Assembly: GCF_003008555.2 (NCBI RefSeq)
Contig: NZ_CP027665.1
Coordinates: forward strand, 620,001-684,000
Source of the DNA: Pukyongiella litopenaei
GTDB taxonomy: Bacteria; Pseudomonadota; Alphaproteobacteria; Rhodobacterales; Rhodobacteraceae
Length of the DNA: 64,000 nt
Reading direction: 5' to 3'
How positions within the stretch are numbered: position 1 is the first letter of the stretch; each line of letters starts with the position of its first letter. This document shows positions 16,340-27,447 of the stretch, piece after piece. Below the pieces are notes generated by a model. It made no database searches. It worked only from the letters and a program-made list of their open reading frames with translations, and was not told the origin of the DNA. Position numbers and translations under genes: made by a program.

Positions 16340-16774
16340 ATGTCAGCAAAATACCTAGTCGGCTTCGACGGAAGCGAGGCGTCCAAGCGCGCGCTCAGCT
16401 TTGCCGTCGAACGCGCCGCAGCCGCCGGACGGTCGGTGGTGATCGCTCATGTGCTGGAATGGTCTCCCTATTCCTTCCTGACGCCAACGGAACTGGAAGA
16501 ACGCCACGCGCGGCGCAAAGAGGAAATCGAACGCGCGGAAACCGCGCTCCTGGCCCCCGTGATCGCGGAGATGTCCGGCAAGGGCGTCGAGGTCGAAACG
16601 GCGCTGAAATACGGCCATATCGCCAACACGCTGAACGAGCTGGCGAATGCCGATGGCGTCGAACAGATCTTCATCGGCCGCAACGGCCATTCGGGGGTTG
16701 GCGCCCGCATCTTCGGATCGGTCGCCGGCACGCTGGTTCAGATCGCGCCGGTGCCCTGCACCATCGTGCCGTAA
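16340..16774 (+). CDS. Universal stress protein (UspA family)
   Basis: The 144-residue single-domain Usp has an N-terminal strand YLVGFDGSEASKRAL and a C-terminal nucleotide-binding motif. In GRNGHSGVGARIFGS the G-2x-G-9x-G-S pattern of ATP-binding Usps is intact. It lies 24 bp upstream of a sodium:amino-acid symporter with no terminator between, so the two are probably co-transcribed and this Usp may modulate the transporter. Upstream (16279-16300) the heptamer CCTGAGG occurs twice, 15 bp apart, in the likely promoter region. Confidence 0.9.
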   Translation: MSAKYLVGFDGSEASKRALSFAVERAAAAGRSVVIAHVLEWSPYSFLTPTELEERHARRKEEIERAETALLAPVIAEMSGKGVEVETALKYGHIANTLNELANADGVEQIFIGRNGHSGVGARIFGSVAGTLVQIAPVPCTIVP

Positions 16775-16798
16775 CCGGACAAACGAGGGATAGAAGAC

Positions 16799-18349
16799 AT
16801 GAAACATCTGTATCAACGCGCTTTCGGCCTGGCGGCCTTGCTGGCGCTGGTGCTGGCGCACAGCCCGGCCCAGGCGCAGTCCATCGACGAGAAGGTCAAC
16901 CAGATCTTTGCCAACTCCACCGGCTGGTTCGTCGCCTTCATCTTCAGCCCCTTTCCGGGCACGTCATTCCCCTGGATCGTGGCCTGGCTGGTGATCGCGG
17001 CAACCGTGTTCACGCTGTATTTCCTGTTCATCCAGTTCCGCGCCTTCGGCCATTCCATCGCGCTGGTGCGCGGGGATTATTCGGACCCGAACGACGCGGG
17101 CGAGGTCAGCCATTTCCAGGCGCTGGCCACCGCGCTGTCGGGCACCGTGGGCCTGGGCAACATCGCGGGCGTCGCGGTCGCCGTCGGGATCGGCGGCCCC
17201 GGAGCGACATTCTGGATGATCCTCGCCGGGCTGATGGGCATGGCGTCGAAATTCACCGAATGCACGCTGGGCGTGAAATACCGCAACGAATTCGCGGACG
17301 GCCATGTCTCGGGCGGACCGATGTATTACCTGACCAAGGGGTTCGCCGAACGCGGCCTGCCCGGCGGCGGCATTCTCGCGGTGCTGTTCTCGATCTTCTG
17401 CATTCTCGGCTCGCTGGGTGGCGGCAACATGTTCCAGGCCAACCAGGCGCATCAGCAGATCGCGGGCATCGTCGGCGATTATCCGGGCTGGATCACCGGG
17501 GTGATCTTTGCCGCGGTCGTGTTCGCGGTGATCATCGGCGGCCTGAAATCCATCGCCAGCGTGACCGAGAAGGTCGTGCCGTTCATGGGCGTGATGTATG
17601 TGATCGCGGCGCTGATCATCATCCTGACCAACTACGACAAGATCGGCTGGGCCTTTGGCCAGATCTTCGCCGGGGCCTTTACCGGGCTTGGCGTCGCCGG
17701 CGGCATGGTCGGTGCGCTGATCCAGGGCTTCAAGCGGGCCGCGTTCTCGAACGAGGCCGGCGTCGGGTCGGCGGCCATCGCGCACTCGGCCGTGCGCACC
17801 AAGGAGCCGATCACCGAAGGGTTCGTGTCGCTGCTGGAGCCGTTCATCGACACGGTGGTGATCTGCACCATGACCGCGCTGGTGATCATCATCTCGGGCC
17901 AGCTGGTGACCGATCCGGCAACCGGGCTCTATGTGGTCGAAAACGGGGCGATCAAGACCGCGACCGGTTCCTCGGGCGTGGGGCTGACCTCGGACGCCTT
18001 TGCCAGCGCGTTCACCTGGTTCCCCTATGTGCTGGCGCTGGCGGTGATCCTGTTCGCCTTTTCGACCATGATCAGCTGGTCCTACTACGGACTCAAGGCC
18101 TGGACCTACCTGTTCGGCGAAGGCGAGACCAAGGAACTGGCGTTCAAGGTGATCTTCTGCATCTTCGTGGTGATCGGCGCGGCGGCCAATCTCGGCCCCG
18201 TCATCGATTTCTCGGATGCGGCGATCTTCTCGATGGCCGTGGTCAACGTGTTCGGTCTGTATTTCCTGATGCCGATCGTGAAGCGTGAACTGAACAGCTA
18301 CCTGTCGCGGCTGAAATCCGGCGAGATCCGGAAATTCTCGGAAGCATGA
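16799..18349 (+). CDS. AGCS-family sodium:alanine/glycine symporter
   Basis: The 516-residue polytopic membrane protein carries AGCS motifs: LSGTVGLGNIAGVAVAVGIG near 118-137, GGPMYYLTKGFAERGLPGGG near 175, and the FKRAAFSNEAGVGSAAIAHS region near 311-330. It has about ten transmembrane segments. The N-terminus looks like a cleavable signal peptide (LAALLALVLAHSPAQAQS), which is usual in proteobacterial members. It imports alanine or glycine with Na+; the exact amino acid is not deducible. GC hairpin 18356-18384 follows the gene. Confidence 0.9.
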   Translation: MKHLYQRAFGLAALLALVLAHSPAQAQSIDEKVNQIFANSTGWFVAFIFSPFPGTSFPWIVAWLVIAATVFTLYFLFIQFRAFGHSIALVRGDYSDPNDAGEVSHFQALATALSGTVGLGNIAGVAVAVGIGGPGATFWMILAGLMGMASKFTECTLGVKYRNEFADGHVSGGPMYYLTKGFAERGLPGGGILAVLFSIFCILGSLGGGNMFQANQAHQQIAGIVGDYPGWITGVIFAAVVFAVIIGGLKSIASVTEKVVPFMGVMYVIAALIIILTNYDKIGWAFGQIFAGAFTGLGVAGGMVGALIQGFKRAAFSNEAGVGSAAIAHSAVRTKEPITEGFVSLLEPFIDTVVICTMTALVIIISGQLVTDPATGLYVVENGAIKTATGSSGVGLTSDAFASAFTWFPYVLALAVILFAFSTMISWSYYGLKAWTYLFGEGETKELAFKVIFCIFVVIGAAANLGPVIDFSDAAIFSMAVVNVFGLYFLMPIVKRELNSYLSRLKSGEIRKFSEA

Positions 18350-18355
18350 CACTAC

Positions 18356-18384
18356 GCGGGGGCCGGCCACGGCACGGCCCCCGC
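18356..18384 (+). terminator. GC hairpin after the symporter gene
   Basis: GCGGGGGCC (18356-18364) pairs with GGCCCCCGC (18376-18384) across an 11-nt loop, a 9-bp all-GC stem 6 bp after the stop codon. No T-tract follows, so it may act as a weak terminator or as an mRNA 3'-end stabiliser. Confidence 0.55.
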
Positions 18385-18476
18385 ATCACGGGCACAGGGA
18401 CCGTCCCGCGCGATTTTCCGTCACCACGGTCGCAAACCCCTTTCAAGAGCTTTCCACAGTCGCGTAAACCGGTCGC

Positions 18477-20885
18477 ATGGCCGTCCTGCCCCCGATCCTC
18501 GCCAATTTCTTCGCCACCCGCGACTGGACGATCCACCCGCACCAGCAGGCGATGCTGGACCGGGCCGACGATCCCGCGACCCTGCTGATCGCGCCCACCG
18601 GGGGCGGCAAGACGCTGGCCGGGTTCCTGCCGACGCTGGCCGAACTGGCGGACGGGGACCATGACGGGCTGCACACGCTCTATGTCTCGCCGCTCAAGGC
18701 CCTGGCCGCCGACATCAAGCGCAACCTGCGCGGGCCGGTGGCGGAGATGGGCCTGCCGATCCGCATCGAGGACCGCACCGGCGACACCCCGGCCACGCGC
18801 AAGAAACGCCAGCGCGCGGATCCGCCGCATATCCTGCTGACCACGCCCGAGAGCCTGGCGCTGCTGATCTCGTATGACGACACGGCCCATACCTTTGCCG
18901 GGCTGCAACGGGTGGTGGTGGATGAAATCCACGCGCTGGCCGAGTCGAAACGCGGCGACCAGCTGCTGCTGACGCTGGCACGTCTGCAGACGCTCTGCCC
19001 CGGCCTGCGCCGGGTCGGGCTGTCGGCCACGGTCGAGGACCCGCAGGCCGTTGCCCGTTTGCTGGCCCACCATCCCGACAGCTGCGCGATCCTGACCGCC
19101 GACCCCGGCCCCGTTCCCGATATCGCCATGCTGGACACCGCTGCGCCGCCGCCCTGGTCCGGCGGCGGTGGCGGGTACGCGATCCCCGAGGTTCTGGCAC
19201 TGCTGCACCGGCATCGCACCACGCTGATCTTTCACAACACCCGCGCGCAGGCGGAAATCTTCTTTCACAAGCTGTGGCTGGCCAATGACGATGCCCTGCC
19301 CATCGGCATCCATCACGGCAGCCTCGACCGGGGCCGCCGCGAACGGGTCGAGGCGGCGATGGTGCGCGGCGAGCTGCGCGCCGTGGTCTGCACCGGCAGC
19401 CTGGACCTGGGCATCGACTGGGGCGACGTGGACCTGGTGATCCAGATCGGCGCGCCGAAAAACGTGAAACGGCTGGTGCAGCGGATCGGGCGGGCCAACC
19501 ACCGCTACAACGCCCCCTCCAATGCGGTGCTGGTGCCGGCCAACCGGTTCGAGGTGGTGGAATGCGTGGCCGCGCTCGACGCCGTGCGCGCGGGCGATCT
19601 GGATGGCGAACCGCGCGGGCCCGGCCCGCTCGACGTGCTGTGCCAGCATATCCTGATCGCCGCCTGTTCGGGGCCGTTCGACGCCGATGCGCTCTATGCC
19701 GAGGTCGTCACTGCCGGACCCTATGCGGCATTGGCGCGGGCCGATTTCGACGACTGCCTGGAATTCTGCGCCACCGGCGGCTATGCGCTGCGCGCCTATG
19801 ACCGCTGGCAGCGGCTGGTGCGGGATCCGGATGGCCGATGGCACCTGCGCGATCCGCGCATGGCCGCGCGTATCCGCATGAATATCGGCACCATTCAGGA
19901 TACCGACCTGCTCAAGGTGCGGATGATGCGGTCGCGCGGCGGCCGCCCCCTGGGCGAGGTCGAGGAAGGCTTTGCCGCCTCGCTCAGCCCCGGCGACACC
20001 TTCCTGATCGGCGGGCAGATCGTGCGTTATGAAGGGTTGCGGGAAATGACCGTCGAGGTCAGCCGCGACGCCGCGCGCAAACCCCGCGTCGCCGTGTTCT
20101 CGGGCACGAAATTCGCCACCTCGACCCAGCTGTCGGCGCGTATCCTCGACAAGCTCGCGCAGCCCGGCTGGCCGGAGATGCCACCGCATACCGCCGAATG
20201 GCTGGCCCTGCAGCGGCAGGTCTCGCGCCTGCCCCAACGCGGGCGGCTGCTGATCGAGAGCTTTCCCCACGAGGGGCACGAACATGCCTGCATCTACGGG
20301 TTCGCCGGGCGCAACGCGCAGCAGACGCTGGGGCTGCTGCTGACCAAGCGGATGGAGGAAACTGGCCTGCATCCGCTGGGGTTCATCGCCACCGATTACG
20401 CCACGCTGATCTGGGGGCTGGATCCGCTGACCGACCCGGCGCCGCTGTTCGACATCGATGCGCTGCGCGGCAGGCTGGACGACTGGCTGGCGGGCAACGC
20501 GGTGATGAAACGGACCTTCCGCGCCAGCGCCACCATCGCCGGGCTGATCGAACGCAACGTGATGGGCAGTCGCAAGAGCGGACGGCAGGCGACCTTCTCC
20601 AGCGACATCCTCTATGACACGCTGCTGAAATACGACCGCGACCACCTGCTGATGCGCATCACCCGGACCGAAGCGATGCGCGGGATGGTCGATTTCGGCC
20701 GCATCGCGCAGATGGTAACGCGCATCCGGGGCGGCATCGATCTCGTTCGGCTGGACCGGGTCACGCCCTTGGCCGCGCCGCTGCTGCTGGAGGTCGGCAA
20801 GGTGCCGGTCAGGGGCATGGCCGAGGAACGGCTGCTGGCGCAGGAAAGCGCGGCGCTGATGGCCGCGGCGGGCCTGACGCCCTGA
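18477..20885 (+). CDS. Ligase-associated DEXH-box DNA helicase (Lhr family)
   Basis: The 802-residue superfamily-2 helicase has Walker A APTGGGKT (about 39-46), Walker B VVVDEIHAL (about 145-153), motif III LSATV, and the C-terminal helicase motifs FHNTRAQAE and RLVQRIGRANHR. An Lhr-type C-terminal region follows. It belongs to the bacterial 'ligase-associated DNA damage response' helicases, normally co-inherited with PdeM, an exonuclease and an ATP-dependent ligase. Here only PdeM is adjacent. The ATG at 18477 directly precedes the conserved N-terminus. Role in DNA repair is inferred from the family. Confidence 0.9.
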   Translation: MAVLPPILANFFATRDWTIHPHQQAMLDRADDPATLLIAPTGGGKTLAGFLPTLAELADGDHDGLHTLYVSPLKALAADIKRNLRGPVAEMGLPIRIEDRTGDTPATRKKRQRADPPHILLTTPESLALLISYDDTAHTFAGLQRVVVDEIHALAESKRGDQLLLTLARLQTLCPGLRRVGLSATVEDPQAVARLLAHHPDSCAILTADPGPVPDIAMLDTAAPPPWSGGGGGYAIPEVLALLHRHRTTLIFHNTRAQAEIFFHKLWLANDDALPIGIHHGSLDRGRRERVEAAMVRGELRAVVCTGSLDLGIDWGDVDLVIQIGAPKNVKRLVQRIGRANHRYNAPSNAVLVPANRFEVVECVAALDAVRAGDLDGEPRGPGPLDVLCQHILIAACSGPFDADALYAEVVTAGPYAALARADFDDCLEFCATGGYALRAYDRWQRLVRDPDGRWHLRDPRMAARIRMNIGTIQDTDLLKVRMMRSRGGRPLGEVEEGFAASLSPGDTFLIGGQIVRYEGLREMTVEVSRDAARKPRVAVFSGTKFATSTQLSARILDKLAQPGWPEMPPHTAEWLALQRQVSRLPQRGRLLIESFPHEGHEHACIYGFAGRNAQQTLGLLLTKRMEETGLHPLGFIATDYATLIWGLDPLTDPAPLFDIDALRGRLDDWLAGNAVMKRTFRASATIAGLIERNVMGSRKSGRQATFSSDILYDTLLKYDRDHLLMRITRTEAMRGMVDFGRIAQMVTRIRGGIDLVRLDRVTPLAAPLLLEVGKVPVRGMAEERLLAQESAALMAAAGLTP

Positions 20886-20923
20886 CCCTTGCGCCGGTCA
20901 CGGAAACGCGGCAGGAACGGACC

Positions 20924-21610
20924 ATGAACGCCTATCGCTTCACCTTCTGCGGCGCCGACCTGGCCGCGCTCGGCTCGGGCGCGTTGTGGTGGCCGGACCG
21001 GCGGCTGCTCTGCGTGTCCGATCTGCACCTGGGCAAATCGGGCCGCCATATCCGCCGCGGCGGCACGCCGCTGCCGCCCTATGACACGGCCGATACGCTG
21101 GCGCGGCTGGCCGGAGATCTGGCGCGGACGGGGGCGGAAACGGTGGTCTGCCTGGGCGACAGTTTCGACGACCCGCAGGCCGCCAGCGATCTGGGCGACG
21201 AGATGCGGGACCGGATCGCCGGGTTGCAGGCCGGCCGGCGCTGGATCTGGATCGAGGGAAATCACGACCCCGGACCGGTCGGGCCGGTCGGGTCGGGCGG
21301 AGCCCATCTGCCCGGCTGGACCTGCGGTCCGGTCCGGTTCCGCCATATCGCCCGGCCCGATGCGCGGGGCGAGATCTCGGGACATTATCACCCCAAACTG
21401 CGGCTGCCGACGCGCGGCCGCACCGTGACGCGGGCCGCGTTCCTGGTCGACGAGGCACGGATGATCCTGCCCGCCTATGGCACCTATACCGGCGGGTTGC
21501 ACGCGGATGCGCCCGAGCTGCACGCCCTGATGGGGCCGCGCGCCATTGCCATCCTCACCGGGGCCACGCCGCGGGCGGTGCCGCTGGCCGCGGTTCTGGC
21601 CCGGCGCTGA
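20924..21610 (+). CDS. pdeM: Ligase-associated metallophosphoesterase PdeM
   Basis: The 228-residue calcineurin-like phosphoesterase has all metal-binding motifs in order: SDLHLGKS, CLGDSFDDP, EGNHDPG, ISGHYHPK and a late Y-G-x-Y-T-G-G segment. PdeM proteins hydrolyse phosphodiesters and accompany the Lhr-like helicase in a DNA-repair gene set. It follows the helicase by 38 bp and ends 6 bp from the convergent folD stop with no visible terminator between, so the two transcripts probably overlap at their 3' ends. Confidence 0.9.
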   Translation: MNAYRFTFCGADLAALGSGALWWPDRRLLCVSDLHLGKSGRHIRRGGTPLPPYDTADTLARLAGDLARTGAETVVCLGDSFDDPQAASDLGDEMRDRIAGLQAGRRWIWIEGNHDPGPVGPVGSGGAHLPGWTCGPVRFRHIARPDARGEISGHYHPKLRLPTRGRTVTRAAFLVDEARMILPAYGTYTGGLHADAPELHALMGPRAIAILTGATPRAVPLAAVLARR

Positions 21611-21616
21611 TCCGTC

Positions 21617-22519
21617 TCAGGCGGTCAGGCCCTCGGGTTCCGGCAGGTCGTTGGCGCGGCAGCAGGCGGTCAGGGTGTTGGCCAGCAGGCAGGCGATGGT
21701 CATCGGCCCCACCCCGCCGGGCACCGGGGTGATCGCGCCGGCGACCGCGGCCGCGCTGTCATGGTCCACGTCGCCCACCAGCCGGGTCTTGCCCTCGCCC
21801 CGCTCGGGCGCGTCGATGCGGTTGATGCCCACGTCGATCACCGTCGCGCCGGGTTTGATCCAGTCGCCCGGCACCATCTGCGCACGGCCCACCGCGGCCA
21901 CCACGATATCGGCCCGGCGCACCACCTCCGGCAGGTCGCGGGTGCGGCTGTGGGCGACGGTCACCGTGCAGCTGTCGCCCAGCAACAGCTGCGCCATCGG
22001 TTTGCCGACGATGTTCGACCGCCCGATCACCACCGCGTCCAGCCCCGACAGGCTGCCGTGATGCCGGCGCAGCATCATCAGGCAGCCCAGCGGCGTGCAG
22101 GGCACCATGGCCTTCTGCCCCGTCGCCAGCCGGCCGACATTGGAGATGTGAAAGCCGTCCACGTCCTTTTCCGGCGCGATGGCGTTGATCACCAGGTCCT
22201 CGTTCAGGTGGTCCGGCAGCGGCAGCTGCACCAGGATGCCATGCACCGCCGGGTCGGCATTCAGCCGGTCGATCAGCGCCAGCAGCTCGGCCTCGGAGGT
22301 GGTGGCGTCGAGGCCGTGTTCGTAGGAATTCATGCCCACCTCGACCGTCTGCCGGCCCTTGGAGCGCACATAGACCTGGCTGGCCGGATCCTCGCCCACC
22401 AGCACCACCGCCAGCCCCGGCACGATCCCGTGATCGTCCCGCAGCCGCGCCACATGCGCCGCGACGTCGCCCCGGATCCCGGCGGCAAATTCCCGCCCGT
22501 CGATTGTCTGCGCCACCAT
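21617..22519 (-). CDS. folD: Bifunctional methylene-THF dehydrogenase/methenyl-THF cyclohydrolase
   Basis: The 300-residue FolD interconverts 5,10-methylene-, 5,10-methenyl- and 10-formyl-tetrahydrofolate. The catalytic lysine is Lys54 in [30 protein letters not shown] and the C-terminal signature [12 protein letters not shown] are present. The ATG at 22519 follows AGGAAAG; the longer open frame upstream is rejected. It is the last gene of the fhs - chorismate mutase - folD group and completes, with Fhs, the path from formate to methylene-THF. Confidence 0.95.
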   Translation of the reverse strand: MVAQTIDGREFAAGIRGDVAAHVARLRDDHGIVPGLAVVLVGEDPASQVYVRSKGRQTVEVGMNSYEHGLDATTSEAELLALIDRLNADPAVHGILVQLPLPDHLNEDLVINAIAPEKDVDGFHISNVGRLATGQKAMVPCTPLGCLMMLRRHHGSLSGLDAVVIGRSNIVGKPMAQLLLGDSCTVTVAHSRTRDLPEVVRRADIVVAAVGRAQMVPGDWIKPGATVIDVGINRIDAPERGEGKTRLVGDVDHDSAAAVAGAITPVPGGVGPMTIACLLANTLTACCRANDLPEPEGLTA

Positions 22520-22566
22520 CCGTCTTTCCTCGCTGTTGTCCCTGTCACCGCCGGTATCGGCCGGCG

Positions 22567-22872
22567 TCACCCGTGACCCATCGCCACCGTTTCCCGTTCG
22601 ATCGCCCAGCCGATCAGCAGGCGCCAGACCTGTTCGGCGAGGTCGGGGTCGAGCCCCGCCCCGTCCGCCGACGCCCGCACGTTGTCCAGCACCGCGTCGA
22701 CCCGGTCCGGAATGTTCGCCGGCAGGCCCTCGCCCGGTTTCAGTTCGGCCGCCCGGTCGATATAGCGCGCGCGCAGCGCCAGCATCGCCACCAAGTCCTT
22801 GTCCAGCCGGTCGATCTGGGTTCGCAGCGCCTGCATGGTCGGGCAATCCCGAGGGGCCGTGAGCGTGGACAT
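22567..22872 (-). CDS. Chorismate mutase, AroQ class (monofunctional)
   Basis: The 101-residue all-helical protein shows the AroQ pattern [20 protein letters not shown] with a later Lys (ELKP) and a C-terminal [12 protein letters not shown] whose Glu fits the active site. It converts chorismate to prephenate in Phe/Tyr synthesis; some short AroQ proteins have other chorismate-derived substrates. Two ATGs are 6 bp apart; the second (22872) is preferred because AGGAG lies 7-8 bases before it but almost touches the first. Its place between fhs and folD is unexpected for an aromatic pathway gene. Confidence 0.87.
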   Translation of the reverse strand: MSTLTAPRDCPTMQALRTQIDRLDKDLVAMLALRARYIDRAAELKPGEGLPANIPDRVDAVLDNVRASADGAGLDPDLAEQVWRLLIGWAIERETVAMGHG

Positions 22873-22932
22873 GAGCATTCTCCTGGAAACGCGGCCGGTT
22901 GCCGCGACACGCGTATTGGACCGCCGCGCGGC

Positions 22933-24609
22933 CTAGAACAACCCCTCGATCTGGCCGGTTTCGTTCAACCCGATCGATTCCGCCGCCGGCACTTGCGGCA
23001 GCCCCGGCATGGTCATGATCTCGCCGCAGATCACCACCACGAAACCGGCCCCCGCCGACAACCGCACCTCGCGCACCGGGACCGAATGGCCGGTCGGCGC
23101 GCCGCGCAGGTTCGGGTCGGTCGAGAACGAATACTGGGTCTTGGCCATGCAGACCGGCAGGTGTCCGTATCCGGCCTCTTCCCACTGGCGCAGCTGGTCG
23201 CGGATCTTCTTGTCGGCCAGCACCTCGTCGGCGCGGTAGATGCGTTTGGCGATGGCTTCGATCTTTTCGAACAGGCCCATGTCGTCGCGATAGAGCGGCG
23301 CGAATTGCGACACGCCGCTATCGGCAATGCGGGCCACGCGATGGGCAAGATCCTCTGCCCCTTCGCCGCCCAGTTCCCAGTGCCGGGACAGGATCGCCTC
23401 GGAGCCCTGGCTCGTCACATAGTCCTTCACCGCCTGGATTTCGGCCTCGGTATCGGTGACGAAATGGTTGATCGCCACCACCACCGGCACGCCGAAGGTC
23501 TTGAGATTGGAAATGTGGCGGCCAAGGTTCGGACATCCCGCCACCACCGCCTGCACGTTTTCCACCCCCAGGTCGGATTTGGCCACGCCGCCATTCATTT
23601 TCATCGCCCGCACGGTCGCCACCAGCACCACGCAATCGGGCGCCAGGCCGGCCTTGCGGCATTTTATGTTCATGAATTTCTCGGCGCCCAGATCGGCCCC
23701 GAACCCGGCCTCGGTCACAACGTAATCGGCCAGTTTCAGCGCCGTGGTGGTGGCGATGACCGAATTGCAGCCATGGGCGATATTGGCGAACGGGCCGCCA
23801 TGGACGAAGGCAGGGTTGTTTTCCAGCGTCTGCACCAGGTTGGGCTGCATCGCCTGCTGCAACAGCACCGTCATCGCGCCATCGGCCTTGATGTCGCGGG
23901 CATAGATCGGGCTGCGGTCGCGGCGATAGGCCACGATGATGTCGCCCAGCCGTTTCTGCAGGTCCGCCAGGTCGGTGGCCAGGCACAGGATCGCCATCAC
24001 CTCGGAGGCGACGGTGATGTCGAACCCGCCCTCGCGCGGGAACCCGTTGGCCACACCCCCCAGCGACACCACGGTCTGCCGCAGCGCCCGGTCGTTCATG
24101 TCCATCACCCGCCGCCAGGCCACCCGGCGTTCGTCGATCCCCAGTTCGTTGCCCCAGTAGATATGGTTGTCGATCATTGCCGAGAGCAGGTTGTGGGCGC
24201 TGGTGATGGCGTGGAAATCGCCGGTGAAATGAAGGTTCATCTCCTCCATCGGCACAACCTGCGCATAGCCGCCGCCCGCGGCGCCGCCCTTCATCCCGAA
24301 ACAGGGGCCGAGCGAGGCCTCGCGAATGCAGATCGCGGTTTTCCTGCCGATCCGGTTGAGCGCGTCCCCCAGCCCGACGGTGGTCGTGGTCTTGCCCTCG
24401 CCCGCGGGCGTCGGGTTGATCGCGGTCACGAGGATGAGCCGGCCATCGGGGCGATCCTTCTGGGCGGCGATGAAATCGGCGGACACCTTGGCCTTGTCAT
24501 GGCCAAACGGCAGCAGATCGTCGGACGGGATGCCCAGCATCGCGCCAATCTCCTGGATCGGCTTCTTGTTCGCCTCGCGGGCAATTTCGATATCGGTCTT
24601 GTAGCTCAT
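22933..24609 (-). CDS. fhs: Formate-tetrahydrofolate ligase
   Basis: The 558-residue ATP-dependent enzyme joins formate to tetrahydrofolate, giving 10-formyl-THF. The P-loop is [19 protein letters not shown] (about 66-84); [26 protein letters not shown] and [12 protein letters not shown] are Fhs family blocks. Length is normal. The ATG at 24609 follows GGGGACCGGGA; the upstream 42 in-frame residues are not Fhs-like. First gene of a minus-strand group with chorismate mutase and folD (60 and 47 bp gaps). The 180-bp region upstream shows no riboswitch I recognise. Confidence 0.95.
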   Translation of the reverse strand: MSYKTDIEIAREANKKPIQEIGAMLGIPSDDLLPFGHDKAKVSADFIAAQKDRPDGRLILVTAINPTPAGEGKTTTTVGLGDALNRIGRKTAICIREASLGPCFGMKGGAAGGGYAQVVPMEEMNLHFTGDFHAITSAHNLLSAMIDNHIYWGNELGIDERRVAWRRVMDMNDRALRQTVVSLGGVANGFPREGGFDITVASEVMAILCLATDLADLQKRLGDIIVAYRRDRSPIYARDIKADGAMTVLLQQAMQPNLVQTLENNPAFVHGGPFANIAHGCNSVIATTTALKLADYVVTEAGFGADLGAEKFMNIKCRKAGLAPDCVVLVATVRAMKMNGGVAKSDLGVENVQAVVAGCPNLGRHISNLKTFGVPVVVAINHFVTDTEAEIQAVKDYVTSQGSEAILSRHWELGGEGAEDLAHRVARIADSGVSQFAPLYRDDMGLFEKIEAIAKRIYRADEVLADKKIRDQLRQWEEAGYGHLPVCMAKTQYSFSTDPNLRGAPTGHSVPVREVRLSAGAGFVVVICGEIMTMPGLPQVPAAESIGLNETGQIEGLF

Positions 24610-24789
24610 TCCCGGTCCCCGTTGTCTTTCCGGCCATGTTTTCCCGCCTCGCGGCAAGGCTCTCTGATCGTGATATCGCAAAGGCTTGACCCCGGGGCAA
24701 GGATTGCGACCTGTTGATGCCGCGAAACGGCGCACGGGTCTGCATCAGCCCCGCATCGGAAACCGGGTTGCCCGGCCCGCATCACCGCC

Positions 24790-25368
24790 TCAGGCCGGTG
24801 CCCAGCCGCGCTGCTCGGGCACGAAAAGCCGCATCGCGTCCCCCAGCACCAGCCGGCCCGGCCGTTCGACCCAGGCCGTCACCCCGCGCCGCCCCTCGGC
24901 GGCGGGCTTGAAACGCCGCCCGTGCCCCGGTTCGTCGATCTCGATCTCGCGCGCGGGCAGCGTGCAGGGACGGTTTTCCATGTCGATGGTGAGCGTCACC
25001 CCATCCGGCCCCTGCAGGCGCGACGACGGCGGCACATGGGTGAAATCGGGAATCCCGCGCAGCACGATGGACACGCCCAGATGGCGCGGATCCAGCGCCG
25101 CCAGGCCGATCTCCTCGGCGATCGCCGCCATTTCCTCGGCGGACAGGATCGACAGCTGGCGCACGTTCCGGATCTCTGTGCCATCGGGATAGAGGTTGCG
25201 CACGCGCGAACAGGACGGGCGGTTGACGCCCGCGTGGCGCCCGCCGGATACGCCGGCAAAGCCGAGATCCAGCGCCTCAACCGCCGCCGCGCGAATGCCG
25301 CCGCCCGCCGCCACATGGCCCAGCCACATCACCTCGCCCGCATATCCGCTGTCCTTCATCACCGGCAT
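24790..25368 (-). CDS. MOSC-domain protein
   Basis: The 192-residue protein fits a stand-alone MOSC (molybdenum cofactor sulfurase C-terminal) domain: GVSGGRHAGVNRPSCSRV with a conserved Cys near residue 52, then NVRQLSILSAEEM, HLGVSIVLRGIPDF and VTLTIDMENRPC. Related proteins bind or transfer molybdenum cofactor or metal-sulfur units, and some act in reduction of N-hydroxylated bases. The exact role is unknown. The start at 25368 follows GGGAGCAGG. It lies between the ftsH terminator and fhs, so it probably has its own promoter. Confidence 0.8.
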   Translation of the reverse strand: MPVMKDSGYAGEVMWLGHVAAGGGIRAAAVEALDLGFAGVSGGRHAGVNRPSCSRVRNLYPDGTEIRNVRQLSILSAEEMAAIAEEIGLAALDPRHLGVSIVLRGIPDFTHVPPSSRLQGPDGVTLTIDMENRPCTLPAREIEIDEPGHGRRFKPAAEGRRGVTAWVERPGRLVLGDAMRLFVPEQRGWAPA

Positions 25369-25400
25369 GGCCTGCTCCCGTGTTCGGCATCTCTGGTCGC

Positions 25401-25437
25401 CGCAAAAAGAAACACCCGGAGCAGGCTGCTCCGGGTG
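25401..25437 (-). terminator. Intrinsic terminator of ftsH
   Basis: On the minus strand CACCCGGAGCAG and CTGCTCCGGGTG form 12-bp perfect arms around one base (25413-25437), followed by TTTCTTTTTGCG. Stem plus T-tract 16 bp after the ftsH stop is a textbook terminator and ends the tol-pal-tilS-ftsH direction of transcription before the MOSC gene. Confidence 0.88.
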
Positions 25438-25452
25438 CGTCACATGGTCTGG

Positions 25453-27369
<1,917 letters not shown>

Positions 27370-27447
27370 GGAATATCTCCCATGTCGAGCGGGCCGGCGC
27401 CGGGGGTGCGACGGCCTGTATCTAAAATAGAGAGGTTCTGGCGAGGT

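Noticed and set aside
18243-20645. 800-codon minus-strand open frame opposite the DEXH helicase
   Set aside because: Same kind of shadow; the plus-strand frame holds all helicase motifs.
24610-24789. Folate or SAM riboswitch upstream of fhs
   Set aside because: No recognisable THF or SAM aptamer core was seen; only generic GC-rich sequence.
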